Assembly: GCA_017541205.1 (NCBI GenBank)
Contig: JAFXZO010000118.1
Coordinates: 1-32,096 of the forward strand
Direction: 5' to 3'
Source of the DNA: Clostridia bacterium
Lineage (GTDB): Bacteria; Bacillota; Clostridia; Christensenellales; Aristaeellaceae
DNA: 32,096 nt
The position numbers were made by a program, and so were the translations under genes. Below the pieces are notes generated by a model, which was not told where the DNA came from, did not search any database, and saw nothing but the letters and a program-made list of their open reading frames with translations. This document shows positions 9,042 through 19,074 of the stretch, one piece after another; position 1 is the first letter of the stretch, and every line of letters starts with the position of its first letter.

Positions 9042-10376
9042 TCACGCATCGGGCTCGCCCGGGAGATACCCTTCATAGCGAAGCAGCAGCGCCCGGTCGC
9101 CCGCCTTGACCCGCGCTTCCTCGCCCGCGCCCACGCCGATGGCCCAGACCACGCGTTTCCCCATGCACAATAGCGGGATATGGGGGCGGAAGGGCCGGGG
9201 CACCTTCTTATCCACAAAATAATCCTGCATGGATTTTGCGCCGGGGGAGCCCAGGGGCCGGATCGTGTCGCCCGGCGCAAGCCGCCGCAATTCGCACTGC
9301 GCGTATACATCCTCCCGGATCGCCTGGGCGCGGAAGCCGTCGCCCGTTTCGCCTCCCCAGGGCTGGGAAACGAGGATGCCGGGAGCCAAGGGAACGGGCG
9401 GAAGGCCCTGATCCTCCGCCGTGAGAAAATGCAGGTACGCGCCGGAGCATTCCGCGCGCCCATTCTCCGGCAGGTTCATTTTCTGCCCGGGGGAGAGGCT
9501 GAGCAGCCTCTCCACGGTGTCCGCGTCCAGATCCGTGGGGCAGGCCGCCTTGAGCACGTAGCGCCGCAGCGCCTTATGCAGCCCCAGCAGCGGCGAAAGC
9601 CTGATCCACCGGCACGGCCCGTGCAGGCAGGCGTTTCCTTCCGCTTCCAAAAAGCGCTCGGTTTCCGAGCGAAAATAGGCGTCCTCGTCCGCCAGGATGC
9701 GCGCCGCGCGGCAGATCGCGTCCTCCGCCTTCGGGAAACGGGCGGCCATGACGGGCAGCACCTGATGGCGGATGTAATTGCGCTGGTAGGCGTCCCCTTC
9801 GTTGGTCTCATCTTCCATCCAGGGGATGCCCTTTTCCTTGAGGGCCGCGCGGATCAGCTCGGGATCCAAGCCCAGCATAGGCCGCCACAAAAGCCAGCCC
9901 TCGCTTTCCGGCCAGGAACGCCAGCTCTTCTCCTGCATGGCGGAAAGCCCGCCGCTGCCGCTGCCGCGCAAGAGGTGCAGCAGCACGGTCTCGGCCTGGT
10001 CCCGCTTATGATGCGCCAGGGCCAGCACCGCCGTCTCGTTTTCCAGGCAGGCGTTCCGCAGGGCTTCGTACCGGGCCTGCCGGGCCGCGTTCTCGCTTTT
10101 TCCGTTCACCTGTGCCCGGACGACCTTACAGGGGATGCCCCAGTCCGCGCACAGCTTTTCCACAAACGCCGCGTCGCGCCCGGAGGTTTCGCGCAGGCCG
10201 TGGTCCACGTGCGCCGCGGACAGGACCATGCCTTCTTCCTCCGCCAATGCTTTGAGCGCCGCCAGCAGCGCGACGCTGTCCGCCCCGCCCGAAACCGCCG
10301 CCGTCACGCGATGCGGAGAACCCAGGCCGCGCCAGGATTTTCCAACGGTTTCCAGTAAAATCAGCCATTCGTTCAT
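9042..10376 (-). CDS. tilS: tRNA(Ile)-lysidine synthetase
   Basis: 444 residues. The N-terminal PP-loop ATPase motif SGGADS is at 29-34, followed by AAHVDHGLRE and LALAHHKRDQAET, typical of TilS; the C-terminal third is the TilS substrate-binding region. The enzyme attaches lysine to C34 of tRNA(Ile) CAU so that it reads AUA, and is essential in most bacteria. The ATG at 10376 has no recognisable SD, and a possible -10 lies only 8 bases upstream, so the mRNA may be almost leaderless. Confidence 0.96.
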   Translation of the reverse strand: MNEWLILLETVGKSWRGLGSPHRVTAAVSGGADSVALLAALKALAEEEGMVLSAAHVDHGLRETSGRDAAFVEKLCADWGIPCKVVRAQVNGKSENAARQARYEALRNACLENETAVLALAHHKRDQAETVLLHLLRGSGSGGLSAMQEKSWRSWPESEGWLLWRPMLGLDPELIRAALKEKGIPWMEDETNEGDAYQRNYIRHQVLPVMAARFPKAEDAICRAARILADEDAYFRSETERFLEAEGNACLHGPCRWIRLSPLLGLHKALRRYVLKAACPTDLDADTVERLLSLSPGQKMNLPENGRAECSGAYLHFLTAEDQGLPPVPLAPGILVSQPWGGETGDGFRAQAIREDVYAQCELRRLAPGDTIRPLGSPGAKSMQDYFVDKKVPRPFRPHIPLLCMGKRVVWAIGVGAGEEARVKAGDRALLLRYEGYLPGEPDA

Positions 10377-10384
10377 ACCCGTCT

Positions 10385-10413
10385 ATTGTACCCCGGCGCA
10401 GGCGAAAACGCAA
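10385..10413 (-). promoter_or_regulatory. Candidate tilS promoter
   Basis: Minus-strand TTGCGT (10413-10408) is 17 bases from TACAAT (10390-10385). The predicted transcript would start about two bases before the tilS ATG. The -35 is weak. A nearby TTGACA (10422-10417) is too far from this -10 (28 bases). Confidence 0.4.
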
Positions 10414-10439
10414 GACATTGTCAAGATTTTAACACAAAA

Positions 10440-10473
10440 TGAAAAACCCGTTCACAGCGTAAACTGCGAACGG
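10440..10473 (-). terminator. Rho-independent terminator after ftsZ
   Basis: A 10-base stem (10473-10464 with 10457-10448, one G-U pair) and a 6-base loop are followed on the minus strand by GTTTTTC. It lies about 20 bases beyond the ftsZ stop and separates the division block from tilS. Confidence 0.85.
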
Positions 10474-10492
10474 AGAATTGCCAAAATTCGGA

Positions 10493-11848
<1,356 letters not shown>

Positions 11849-11889
11849 GTTTTTGTCCCCCTAATGTTAAAATCCACAAGCGGCCCGAA

Positions 11890-13065
11890 TCAGCCGCCAA
11901 AAAGACTGCGGAAGAACCCGCCCATGCCGCCCGAGGCGTGCGCGGTGGCGGTGGTGTCGATCAAAAGATCCAGCAGGCCCAGCGCGCTGGAATACGCGGG
12001 GCTGGAGAGCTTGACCGCCTTGCGGGGCAATTCCCGCACCGTGCGCCCGAGCTTGGCCGCCAGGTATTCCCGGCCGCCCCGGTTGATGGCCAGCCCGCCG
12101 CCCGTCAGGTACACCGGGCTCCATTTGCTCATTTTCAGGCCCGATTCGGCGATGGCGGCCTTGATGGCCTCGCAGATTTCCTCGGCGCGGGGCTCCAGGA
12201 TCTCTTCGACCTGCTCGCGGGTAAAGGTCTTGCTCGCGCCTGTCTGATCGGTGCCTTCAAAGGTGCTCTGCCCGGTGGAGAGGCCGTATACATACGCGCG
12301 CTTGATCTGCTCCGCGACGGCGAGATTCACTTCCAGGCCGTAGGCCAGATCGGCCGCGATATGGCCGCCGCCCATGGGGATGTTTTTGAGGCCCACGATG
12401 GCGTCGCCCTGCACGGCCATGACTTCCGTGGTCAAATATCCGATATCCACCAGCACGGCGCTGCGGTCGCGCTCGTCATCGGGCAGGAACAGCATGGCCT
12501 GGCCGACGGGCGTGGAAAGGCAGCCCGTTACGTTGATGCCAAGGCTGCGGAACCTTTCCTGGACATCCTCCAGGAAAAACTGATCCGCGATCACGAAGGA
12601 GATCATGCCCCTGAGCTCGAACCCGCGCATGCCCATGGGCTCCAAGGTCTTCTTTCCGTCGTCCACGATGAACCAGGCCGGGCTGCGGTGAATGACGCTG
12701 CCGCGGATATCGCCCAATTCTTCCATGGCCTTATCGAACAAATCGCTGATGTTCTTTTCGGTAACGCGCGGGTCGGCGCCCTGCAGCTCGACCTTGACTT
12801 CTACCGTACGCACCCTGGAAAAATCTCCGGGAACGCCGACGTACACATCCCGTATCCGGGCATGAGACTGCTCCTCCGCCGCGTGCACCGCTTCGGAGAT
12901 CGCATCGTTGAGCAAATCCGGGGCGTTCCAGCGTCCTTCCAGATAGCCGTCATAAATCGCGGTGCCTGCCCCGATGATATCGCAACGCTGCCGGCCGCTC
13001 GTTTCCGCGACCAGCGCCACAATCTTGCTCGTGCCAAAATCAATTGCGGCAACCGTTGTTTTCAT
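11890..13065 (-). CDS. ftsA: Cell division protein FtsA
   Basis: 391 residues. Actin-fold features are visible: phosphate-1 loop AIDFGTSK at 7-14, phosphate-2 LVDIGYLTTE near 210-220 and adenosine motif LTGGGLAI near 330. An SHS2-type 1C insertion occupies about 85-165. The protein ends in a short amphipathic peptide, GGFFRSLFGG, the usual FtsA membrane anchor. FtsA tethers FtsZ filaments to the membrane and recruits later divisome proteins. The ATG at 13065 has only a weak, distant SD. Adjacent ftsZ fixes the assignment among actin-like paralogues. Confidence 0.95.
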   Translation of the reverse strand: MKTTVAAIDFGTSKIVALVAETSGRQRCDIIGAGTAIYDGYLEGRWNAPDLLNDAISEAVHAAEEQSHARIRDVYVGVPGDFSRVRTVEVKVELQGADPRVTEKNISDLFDKAMEELGDIRGSVIHRSPAWFIVDDGKKTLEPMGMRGFELRGMISFVIADQFFLEDVQERFRSLGINVTGCLSTPVGQAMLFLPDDERDRSAVLVDIGYLTTEVMAVQGDAIVGLKNIPMGGGHIAADLAYGLEVNLAVAEQIKRAYVYGLSTGQSTFEGTDQTGASKTFTREQVEEILEPRAEEICEAIKAAIAESGLKMSKWSPVYLTGGGLAINRGGREYLAAKLGRTVRELPRKAVKLSSPAYSSALGLLDLLIDTTATAHASGGMGGFFRSLFGG

Positions 13066-13157
13066 CCGTCCATCATCCCCTGTTCATTGCCCGGTGGAAG
13101 CGCATGATTGCCCAAACGACAAAAGCCCAAGCGCAAATCACCTGCTTCGGTCACTCT

Positions 13158-13186
13158 ATTGTAACCTTTTTGTGATAATTTGGCAA
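13158..13186 (-). promoter_or_regulatory. ftsA-ftsZ promoter
   Basis: Minus-strand TTGCCA (13186-13181) is 17 bases from TACAAT (13163-13158), giving a leader of about 85 bases. Upstream, 13197-13256 is strikingly AT-rich and contains GTAAAAAG/CTTTTTAC inverted arms; it may act as an UP element or help end divIB transcripts. Confidence 0.78.
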
Positions 13187-13256
13187 GCGAAAATCGGTAA
13201 AAAGATCATATTTTTTAGAATATTTTTATTTTTATCATACTTTTTACACCATTTTC

Positions 13257-14069
13257 CTAATCGTCGCGGGAATAAACGGCTTCGCCCGGGATGGTCACTT
13301 CCAGCAGGCCGCCCGTCAGGCCCATTTCCCTGAGCCTTGGCACGACCGCGCGGATCGTGCCGATCTTGGCCCGCAGGCTGCTCAAATCGCCCAGCCGGGC
13401 AGTATAACCGTCCCGGGTGGTCAGGTATATGTTTTCCGGATCGTTCACGTTCAATTCGCTCACTTCGCTCAAATATCCCTGCAGCGTGAGCTCCCGGATC
13501 AATTGCAGGTAGGCTTCGCCGTGGGCGGCGGAGCCCGCGACCATCTTGCGCCCGACGCGCATTTCCTTGGGCTTTAGCCCGGAAATGACGATCAGGCCGT
13601 CGTAGCTTTCGTCCTGGGCGTCGGAATTGAAGGTATTGTATTTTTCCAGCACCATGCCCTCTTCGTCCAGATGGTACACCGCGCCCATTTCCGCCACCTT
13701 CGCCACGGGCGCGCGCTCCCGGACGTAGATGGTGAGGGTGTTGGGGAAGACCTTTTCGAGCTTTTCAAAGATCAGGTAGCGGTTGGCGTTGATGCCCTCG
13801 GCGATCTTGGTTTCATTCACGAAAAAATAGCCCGTCGAACGGTTCAGCCCCGCCGCGACCACGACCGTTTCCCAATCCACCTTGCGGTTGCCGACCACCG
13901 CAACCTTCCGAATGCGCAGCACGCTTTCGTTCAGGATCACGAGCGCAGCCAGGATGAGCAGGAGCGTAAAAATCACCGAGAAAATCCCCGCGCGCTTTTT
14001 GGCCGGTTTTTCCGGCGGCTGCTGAAGCTGATCCCAATCGACGTATTCGGGGGGGATTTGCTGCGACAT
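13257..14069 (-). CDS. divIB: Cell division protein DivIB/FtsQ
   Basis: 270 residues from the ATG at 14069, with AAGGAGG 6 bases upstream; the open frame continues into murA but lacks support. A short cytoplasmic tail is followed by one membrane segment at about 29-47 and then a POTRA domain (about 52-120, starting RIRKVAVVGNRKVDWETVV). The beta domain ends in a short tail. DivIB/FtsQ joins FtsL and DivIC to regulate septal peptidoglycan synthesis. It lies 31 bases after murA and is very likely cotranscribed with it. Confidence 0.93.
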   Translation of the reverse strand: MSQQIPPEYVDWDQLQQPPEKPAKKRAGIFSVIFTLLLILAALVILNESVLRIRKVAVVGNRKVDWETVVVAAGLNRSTGYFFVNETKIAEGINANRYLIFEKLEKVFPNTLTIYVRERAPVAKVAEMGAVYHLDEEGMVLEKYNTFNSDAQDESYDGLIVISGLKPKEMRVGRKMVAGSAAHGEAYLQLIRELTLQGYLSEVSELNVNDPENIYLTTRDGYTARLGDLSSLRAKIGTIRAVVPRLREMGLTGGLLEVTIPGEAVYSRDD

Positions 14070-14100
14070 GGTTTGCCTCCTTTTGGCCGCGCGGGAAAGC

Positions 14101-15366
14101 CTATGCTTCCCGCAGGCTGATCCTTTCGATATTCGCGCCCAGACGGGAAAGGGCGCTTTCCAGGTGCGCGTAGCCCCGATCCACCAATTCGGCGCGCTCC
14201 ACCACGCTTTCGCCCTTGGCGCACAGCGCGGCGAGCACAAGCGCGGCGCCGCCGCGCAGGTCCCGGGCCGTCATGCGCATGCCGCTGAGGCTGTTGACCC
14301 CGCGCACGACGGCCGTGTGCCCGCTGACGCGGATATCCGCGCCCATGCGCGTCAGATCCGCCACGTGGGAAAGCCTGTTTTCAAACACGTTTTCCACGAT
14401 CACCGACGTGCCCTCCGCCACGCACGAGATCGCCAGCATCTGGGCCTGCATATCCGTGGGAAAGCCGGGATGCGGCTGGGTCTGCAGCAGGGAAAAGGCG
14501 CGCAGGCGCTCGGGCGCGGTCAAGCGGATCGCCCCGCCTTCCTCCGTTACGGCGCAGCCCATTTCACGCAGCTTATCGCACACGGGGATCAAATCGTTGA
14601 ACCGCGCGTTGCGCACCAGAACGCTGCCGCCCGTCACGGCCCCGGCGCACAGGAACGTCCCCGCGGCGATCCTGTCCGGGATGGGCGTATAGTCAACGCC
14701 GCGCAGCTTTTTTACGCCCTCCACCCTGATCACATGGCTGCCCGCGCCTTCGATCCTGCCGCCCATGCGGTTGATGAAGCGCTGCAGATCCTCGATTTCC
14801 GGCTCGCGGGCCGCGTTATGGATGGTGGTGATCCCCGAAAGCAGGGCGGCGGCCATCATGACGTTTTCCGTCGCGCCGACGCTGGGATAATCAAAATAGA
14901 CGTCGCCGGCGCGCATGTCCCGCCCGTCGCAGCAGATCACGCCGCCGTCTTCCCGGATGCGCACGCCCAGCGCTTTGAGGCCCTTCAGATGCAGGTCGAT
15001 CGGGCGCAGCCCGATCTCGCACCCGCCGGGATAGGTGACCGTCGCGCGGCGCAGCCTGCCCAGGATCGGCCCGAGCAGAAAGATGGAGGAACGGATCTGC
15101 TTGGACAGCTCATCCGGCATTTCCCAGTGGCGAAGGCCCGCGTTGCAGACCCGCATTTCCCCGTTGTTCCAGCCGCACACGCAGCCGAGCTTTTTGAGGA
15201 TGCCCGCCATGGCGTGCACGTCCCGGATATCGGGGCAGTCGGACAGCACCGTATCGCCCTCGGGCAAAAGCGCCGCCGCCAAAATTGGCAGCACCGCGTT
15301 TTTTGCCCCTTCCACCCGCGTTTCGCCCTGTAACCTTTCGCCGCCCACAACGTGAAATCCTTCCAC
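14101..15366 (-). CDS. murA: UDP-N-acetylglucosamine 1-carboxyvinyltransferase
   Basis: 421 residues from a GTG at 15366. I prefer it over the in-frame GTG at 15375 because AGAAGG lies 8 bases upstream and because it places the conserved Lys of VEGAKNA at 22, as in E. coli MurA. The catalytic Cys is at 116 (PGGCEIGLRP), so the protein has the fosfomycin-sensitive Cys form rather than Asp. The enzyme transfers enolpyruvate from PEP to UDP-GlcNAc, the first committed step of peptidoglycan precursor synthesis. Its EPSP-synthase fold repeats are intact to the C-terminus. Confidence 0.96.
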   Translation of the reverse strand: MEGFHVVGGERLQGETRVEGAKNAVLPILAAALLPEGDTVLSDCPDIRDVHAMAGILKKLGCVCGWNNGEMRVCNAGLRHWEMPDELSKQIRSSIFLLGPILGRLRRATVTYPGGCEIGLRPIDLHLKGLKALGVRIREDGGVICCDGRDMRAGDVYFDYPSVGATENVMMAAALLSGITTIHNAAREPEIEDLQRFINRMGGRIEGAGSHVIRVEGVKKLRGVDYTPIPDRIAAGTFLCAGAVTGGSVLVRNARFNDLIPVCDKLREMGCAVTEEGGAIRLTAPERLRAFSLLQTQPHPGFPTDMQAQMLAISCVAEGTSVIVENVFENRLSHVADLTRMGADIRVSGHTAVVRGVNSLSGMRMTARDLRGGAALVLAALCAKGESVVERAELVDRGYAHLESALSRLGANIERISLREA

Positions 15367-15428
15367 GATTTCCACCTTCTTTCTTCTTTCAGGCTATGCC
15401 GGGAGAAAGAAATGGTGAAAATAACGCG

Positions 15429-15459
15429 GGACGGACGCGCATGCCCCGCCGTTCCGTCC
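15429..15459. repeat. Inverted repeat between divergent murA and DEAD-box genes
   Basis: GGACGGACG (15429-15437) and CGTTCCGTCC (15450-15459) form a 9-base stem with one bulge, located between the plus-strand promoter and murA. It could be an operator or a leader hairpin; no murA promoter of good quality is recognisable here. Confidence 0.35.
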
Positions 15460-15465
15460 TTCCCG

Positions 15466-15494
15466 TTGACCTAAGGCGGGGGGTATGGTATAAT
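15466..15494 (+). promoter_or_regulatory. Promoter of the DEAD-box helicase operon
   Basis: TTGACC (15466-15471) and TATAAT (15489-15494) are separated by exactly 17 bases, with a TATGG extended -10. The leader contains a perfect 7-base hairpin GCGGGGC-TGG-GCCCCGC at 15519-15535, 20 bases before the chosen start; such structures may limit translation until melted. Confidence 0.85.
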
Positions 15495-15554
15495 CAATCG
15501 AAATTTGGCATGAAAGAGGCGGGGCTGGGCCCCGCGAAAGAGAGGATCAAGGCA

Positions 15555-16748
15555 TTGGCTTCCAAGAAAGAACAAACCGTTCTGACAGGATTTGAAAACA
15601 TGGATCTGTCGGACGAGATCATGAAGGCGGTCGCCAAAATGGGCTTTACCCAGGCGACGCCGGTACAGGAGAAAACCATCCCCCTCATGATGGAGGGTCA
15701 CGATGTGATCGCCATCGCCCCCACCGGCACGGGCAAGACCTGCGCCTTCGGCATCCCGATGCTCGAGTATATTTCCCTGACGGATACCCGCATCCAGGAA
15801 TTGGTGCTGGCCCCGACGCGCGAGCTGGCGGTGCAGATCGGCCAGGAAATGGAAAAGCTGGCGGCTTTCATCCCCGAGGTGCGCATCGCCGTGCTCTACG
15901 GCGGCCAGCCCATCTCCAAGCAATTGAACCAGCTCAAGAAAAAGCCCCAGATCATCGTGGCGACGCCGGGCCGGATGCTGGACCATATGCAGCGCGGAAC
16001 GGCCAGGCTTTCCGCCGTGCATACGCTGGTCATTGACGAGGCGGACGAAATGCTGAAAATGGGGTTTGTCAAGGACGTGTGCAGGATCATCGAGGCGGTG
16101 CCGCCCACGCGCCAGTTCGTTATGTTCTCCGCCACCACCAACCAGGACGTGCTCACCATTTCCTGGAAATACCAGCACGACCCCGTGGAAATCACCATCC
16201 CCGCCACCAAGGAAAACAAGCCCAGGATCGCCCAGTATGTGATTCCCACCACGCGCGAGGAGAAATACGAGCATCTTTTGTATCTGCTGGACGCCGACGT
16301 GTACGGCCGCATCATGATCTTTACCAACACCAAGGATATGTGCCGGCGGCTGAGCGAGCGGCTCAACAAGGCGGGGTACGATACCGAGGCCCTGCACGGG
16401 GATATCCCCCAGTCCAAGCGCAACCAGGTGATGGGCGGGTTCAAGCGCGGCAAGTTCCCCATCCTGGTCTGCACGGACGTCGCGGCACGCGGCATCGACG
16501 TAGACGACGTGGAGGCCGTCATCAACTATGATCTGCCCAATGAAAACGAATATTACCTGCACCGCATCGGCCGAACGGGCCGGGCGCGCAAGCACGGCGT
16601 GGCGCTGACGCTGCTGTGCTTTACGGAAAGCGTCAGGCTGGACGAGATCCTCAAATACATGGAAAGCCAGCCGACGTACCTGAAGTTTGACGATATGGGC
16701 GTTTTGCGCTGTCAGGATAACGGCGAAGCGTTCTTTGAAGAAGTATAG
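15555..16748 (+). CDS. DEAD-box ATP-dependent RNA helicase
   Basis: 397 residues from a TTG at 15555 with GAGAGG 9 bases upstream. An ATG at 15600 would lose the conserved Phe before the Q motif, and an ATG at 15509 has no SD and precedes the leader hairpin. Motifs run in order: Q motif (ATPVQ), I APTGTGKT at 55-62, Ia PTRELA, Ib TPGRM, II DEAD, III SATT, V ARGID and VI HRIGRTGRA. It stops soon after the helicase core, without the RNA-binding extension seen in CshA or DbpA, so its specificity must come from partners or the core itself. Likely roles are ribosome assembly or mRNA unwinding, inferred from the family. Confidence 0.94.
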   Translation: MASKKEQTVLTGFENMDLSDEIMKAVAKMGFTQATPVQEKTIPLMMEGHDVIAIAPTGTGKTCAFGIPMLEYISLTDTRIQELVLAPTRELAVQIGQEMEKLAAFIPEVRIAVLYGGQPISKQLNQLKKKPQIIVATPGRMLDHMQRGTARLSAVHTLVIDEADEMLKMGFVKDVCRIIEAVPPTRQFVMFSATTNQDVLTISWKYQHDPVEITIPATKENKPRIAQYVIPTTREEKYEHLLYLLDADVYGRIMIFTNTKDMCRRLSERLNKAGYDTEALHGDIPQSKRNQVMGGFKRGKFPILVCTDVAARGIDVDDVEAVINYDLPNENEYYLHRIGRTGRARKHGVALTLLCFTESVRLDEILKYMESQPTYLKFDDMGVLRCQDNGEAFFEEV

Positions 16749-16776
16749 ACCGGAGCGGACAGAAGGAGGGATCCCC

Positions 16777-17829
16777 ATGAAGGTTGCCGTCATCGGCTGC
16801 GGCACGATCGCCAGCGCGGCCCACATCCCCGCTTACATGAAGAACGCCGAGGCGGAGATCAAGTATTTCTGCGACATCCTTCCTCAGCGCGCGCAAAAAG
16901 CCGTGGAACAGTACGGCTGCGGGACGGCCGTCACTGATTACCGAAAGACGCTTGCCGATCCCGAGGTCGCGGCCGTATCCATCTGCACCCCCAACGACGT
17001 TCACCCGCGCATCGCCATCGACGCCATGCGCGCGGGCAAGCACGTGCTGTGCGAAAAGCCCGCCGCCCGCACCTGGAAAGAAGTGGAGGAAATGCTCGCC
17101 GTCCAGCGGGAAACGGGCATGACGCTCAACGTCGGCGTGGTGAACCGCTTTAACGACAGCGTGCGGAAGATCAAGCAGTATATCGACGCCGGAAAGCTGG
17201 GCGACGTGTACCACGTATACGTTTCCTTCCGCGCGCACCGGTCCATCCCGGGCCTGGGCGGCGCGTTCACCACCAAGGCCATCGCGGGCGGCGGCGCGCT
17301 GATCGACTGGGGCGTGCATTACCTGGATATCGTGATGTACTGCACCGGCGATTCCAAGCCCAGGACCGTGTCCGGCGAAACCTTCTGCAAATTGGGCTGC
17401 GACATGGAAAACTACACCTACAAATCCATGTGGTCTGAAATGACGAAAAACGTCCACGGCACCTATGACGTGGACGATTCCGTGACCGCGCTCATCCGCA
17501 CCGAGGGCCCCGTGATCACCATGCACGGCGCGTGGGCGCAGAATATCGGCGTCAAGGAAACCTATATCGATTTCATGGGCGATCGGGGCGGCATCCGCCT
17601 GGACTACGGCGGAAATTTCACCTATTATACCGCGGAGTTCGGCTCCCTGGTCTCCTACACCCCGGAATTTACCATGAGCAATATGTTTGAAAACGAAATC
17701 AACGCGTTTGTCCGCTGCGTCCGGACCGGTGAAAGGCTGCCCTCCCACATCGAGACCGTGGCCGTCACCGCGCGCATGCTGCAGGCGATCTACGATTCCG
17801 CCCAAATGCATGAGGAAGTAAGATTATGA
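16777..17829 (+). CDS. Gfo/Idh/MocA family NAD(P)-dependent oxidoreductase
   Basis: 350 residues from the ATG at 16777, with AAGGAGGG upstream, 28 bases after the helicase stop. The N-terminal Rossmann fold begins VAVIGCGTIASAAHIPAY, and the family signature EKP is at 93-95 (GKHVLCEKPAAR). The C-terminal domain has the catalytic-type DWGVHYLD at 177-184. Members oxidise or reduce sugars, inositols or sugar nucleotides; substrate cannot be assigned from sequence, and pairing with an RNA helicase gives no clue. Its last 6 bases overlap the convergent racemase gene. Confidence 0.9.
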   Translation: MKVAVIGCGTIASAAHIPAYMKNAEAEIKYFCDILPQRAQKAVEQYGCGTAVTDYRKTLADPEVAAVSICTPNDVHPRIAIDAMRAGKHVLCEKPAARTWKEVEEMLAVQRETGMTLNVGVVNRFNDSVRKIKQYIDAGKLGDVYHVYVSFRAHRSIPGLGGAFTTKAIAGGGALIDWGVHYLDIVMYCTGDSKPRTVSGETFCKLGCDMENYTYKSMWSEMTKNVHGTYDVDDSVTALIRTEGPVITMHGAWAQNIGVKETYIDFMGDRGGIRLDYGGNFTYYTAEFGSLVSYTPEFTMSNMFENEINAFVRCVRTGERLPSHIETVAVTARMLQAIYDSAQMHEEVRL

Positions 17830-18966
17830 TTTTTCCGCGTCCATTTCCGCCTCGATATGCACGGTTTTTCCGGCCCGGCAATAGATCCTGGGAACGCGCC
17901 GGCCGATGACGCCCAGGCATTCATTGCGGTTCAGATGCCCGAGCGCCGCATACTCCCTCAGGTCCACCCCGCCGCCGAGCAAGGTCGCTTCGTCTCCTGG
18001 CCGGGCGTCCGGGATGTCCGTCACGTCGATCATCATTTGATCCATGCACACAAGCCCCAGCACCGGGGCTTTTTTTTCGCGCACCAGGACGAAACCCTTC
18101 TGGCTCAAAGCGCGGGAATAGCCGTCGATGTACCCGGCGGACAGCGTCGCGACGCGCGTGTTCCTCGCAAGCGGCGTTTCGTCGTACCCGACTCCCTCCC
18201 CGGCCTTGACCCAGGCGACGCGGGTGACGCGGGCTTTGAACGTCGCGACGTTTTCGCCCTCTGAAAACCGCGCCCAGCTGACCGGCGCGTTGCCGTACAA
18301 AAACGCCCCGATCCGCACGGCGTCCAGCTGCCATTCGGGATAGCAGGTCAGCCCGATGGAATCCAGCAGATGCCGCATGGGCGGGCGAAGGCCGGCTGCC
18401 GCCATTTCCTCCGTGACGGAAAGGAAGGCCGCATACTGCTCCCGGCTCTGCGCTTCGCTCCGCAGCGCCAAATGGCTGTACACCCCGTCGAATGCAAGCT
18501 TTTGCAGCGTTTTCAGCCTGAGCGCTTCCTTCGCGTCCGTGAAACCCAGGCGGTGAAGCCCGGTGTCCAGCTTGATGTGCGCCCGGGCGGGTTTGCCCGC
18601 CTGCAGCGCTGCCCGGGACGCGCGCAGGCCGTCCTCAAAGCTGCCGATGGTCAAAGCGATATCGTTTTGAATCAGGGCGGGCAGATAGCTTTCGTCCGCA
18701 GGGCCCATCAAAAGGATACCCGCGCGGGGGGCGGCCCTCCTTGCAAGGAGCGCTTCCTCCGGCGCGGCGACGGAAAACCAGTCCGCCCCGGCGCCCGCCA
18801 GGGTTTCCACGGTGCGCCGGAGCCCCATCCCGTACGCGTTGGCCTTTGCCACGCAGATCAGTTTCGTTTCTTTCCGGCAAAGCGACTTGGCCAGACGATA
18901 GTTTTTGAGCAGTGCATCCTCGTCCACTTCCAGCCACGCCCGGGCTTTCGCGCGCGCTTCCTCCAC
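17824..18966 (-). CDS. Alanine racemase family PLP enzyme (alanine or serine racemase)
   Basis: 380 residues from a GTG at 18966, with GGGAGG upstream. The PLP lysine is K41 in AKANAYGMG; the opposite catalytic Tyr is in AGYIDGY (Y279); KLDTGLHRLGF and CMDQMMIDVT are family motifs. Two motifs depart from ordinary Alr: the usual HxANSA is HLLDSIG (199-205), and RPGIxLYG is VRIGAFLYG (217-225). These resemble the VanT-type serine/alanine racemase branch, as I remember it. Role: D-alanine for peptidoglycan, or possibly D-serine. Calling it alr is reasonable but not proven. Confidence 0.88.
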   Translation of the reverse strand: MEEARAKARAWLEVDEDALLKNYRLAKSLCRKETKLICVAKANAYGMGLRRTVETLAGAGADWFSVAAPEEALLARRAAPRAGILLMGPADESYLPALIQNDIALTIGSFEDGLRASRAALQAGKPARAHIKLDTGLHRLGFTDAKEALRLKTLQKLAFDGVYSHLALRSEAQSREQYAAFLSVTEEMAAAGLRPPMRHLLDSIGLTCYPEWQLDAVRIGAFLYGNAPVSWARFSEGENVATFKARVTRVAWVKAGEGVGYDETPLARNTRVATLSAGYIDGYSRALSQKGFVLVREKKAPVLGLVCMDQMMIDVTDIPDARPGDEATLLGGGVDLREYAALGHLNRNECLGVIGRRVPRIYCRAGKTVHIEAEMDAEKS

Positions 18967-18998
18967 CGTGATCCGCCTCCCCTGCTTTTTTCCCCTTC

Positions 18999-19027
18999 AG
19001 CATACCATATCGGAGGCAAATTAACAA
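18999..19027 (-). promoter_or_regulatory. Racemase gene promoter
   Basis: Minus-strand TTGTTA (19027-19022) is 17 bases from TATGCT (19004-18999), with a TATGG extended -10. It lies between the SpoIID-like stop and the racemase GTG; no terminator is visible there, so readthrough is also possible. Confidence 0.65.
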
Positions 19028-19074
19028 GCGGCGGGATAGGGCAGGCGCGAGATCATCGCCTGTGCGGTCCGGCG

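Noticed and set aside
13066-13154. A 30-codon frame (GTG at 13154) ending in an ATGA overlap with ftsA, a possible leader peptide
   Set aside because: The GTG falls at or before the predicted transcript start and has no SD; the overlap is probably chance.
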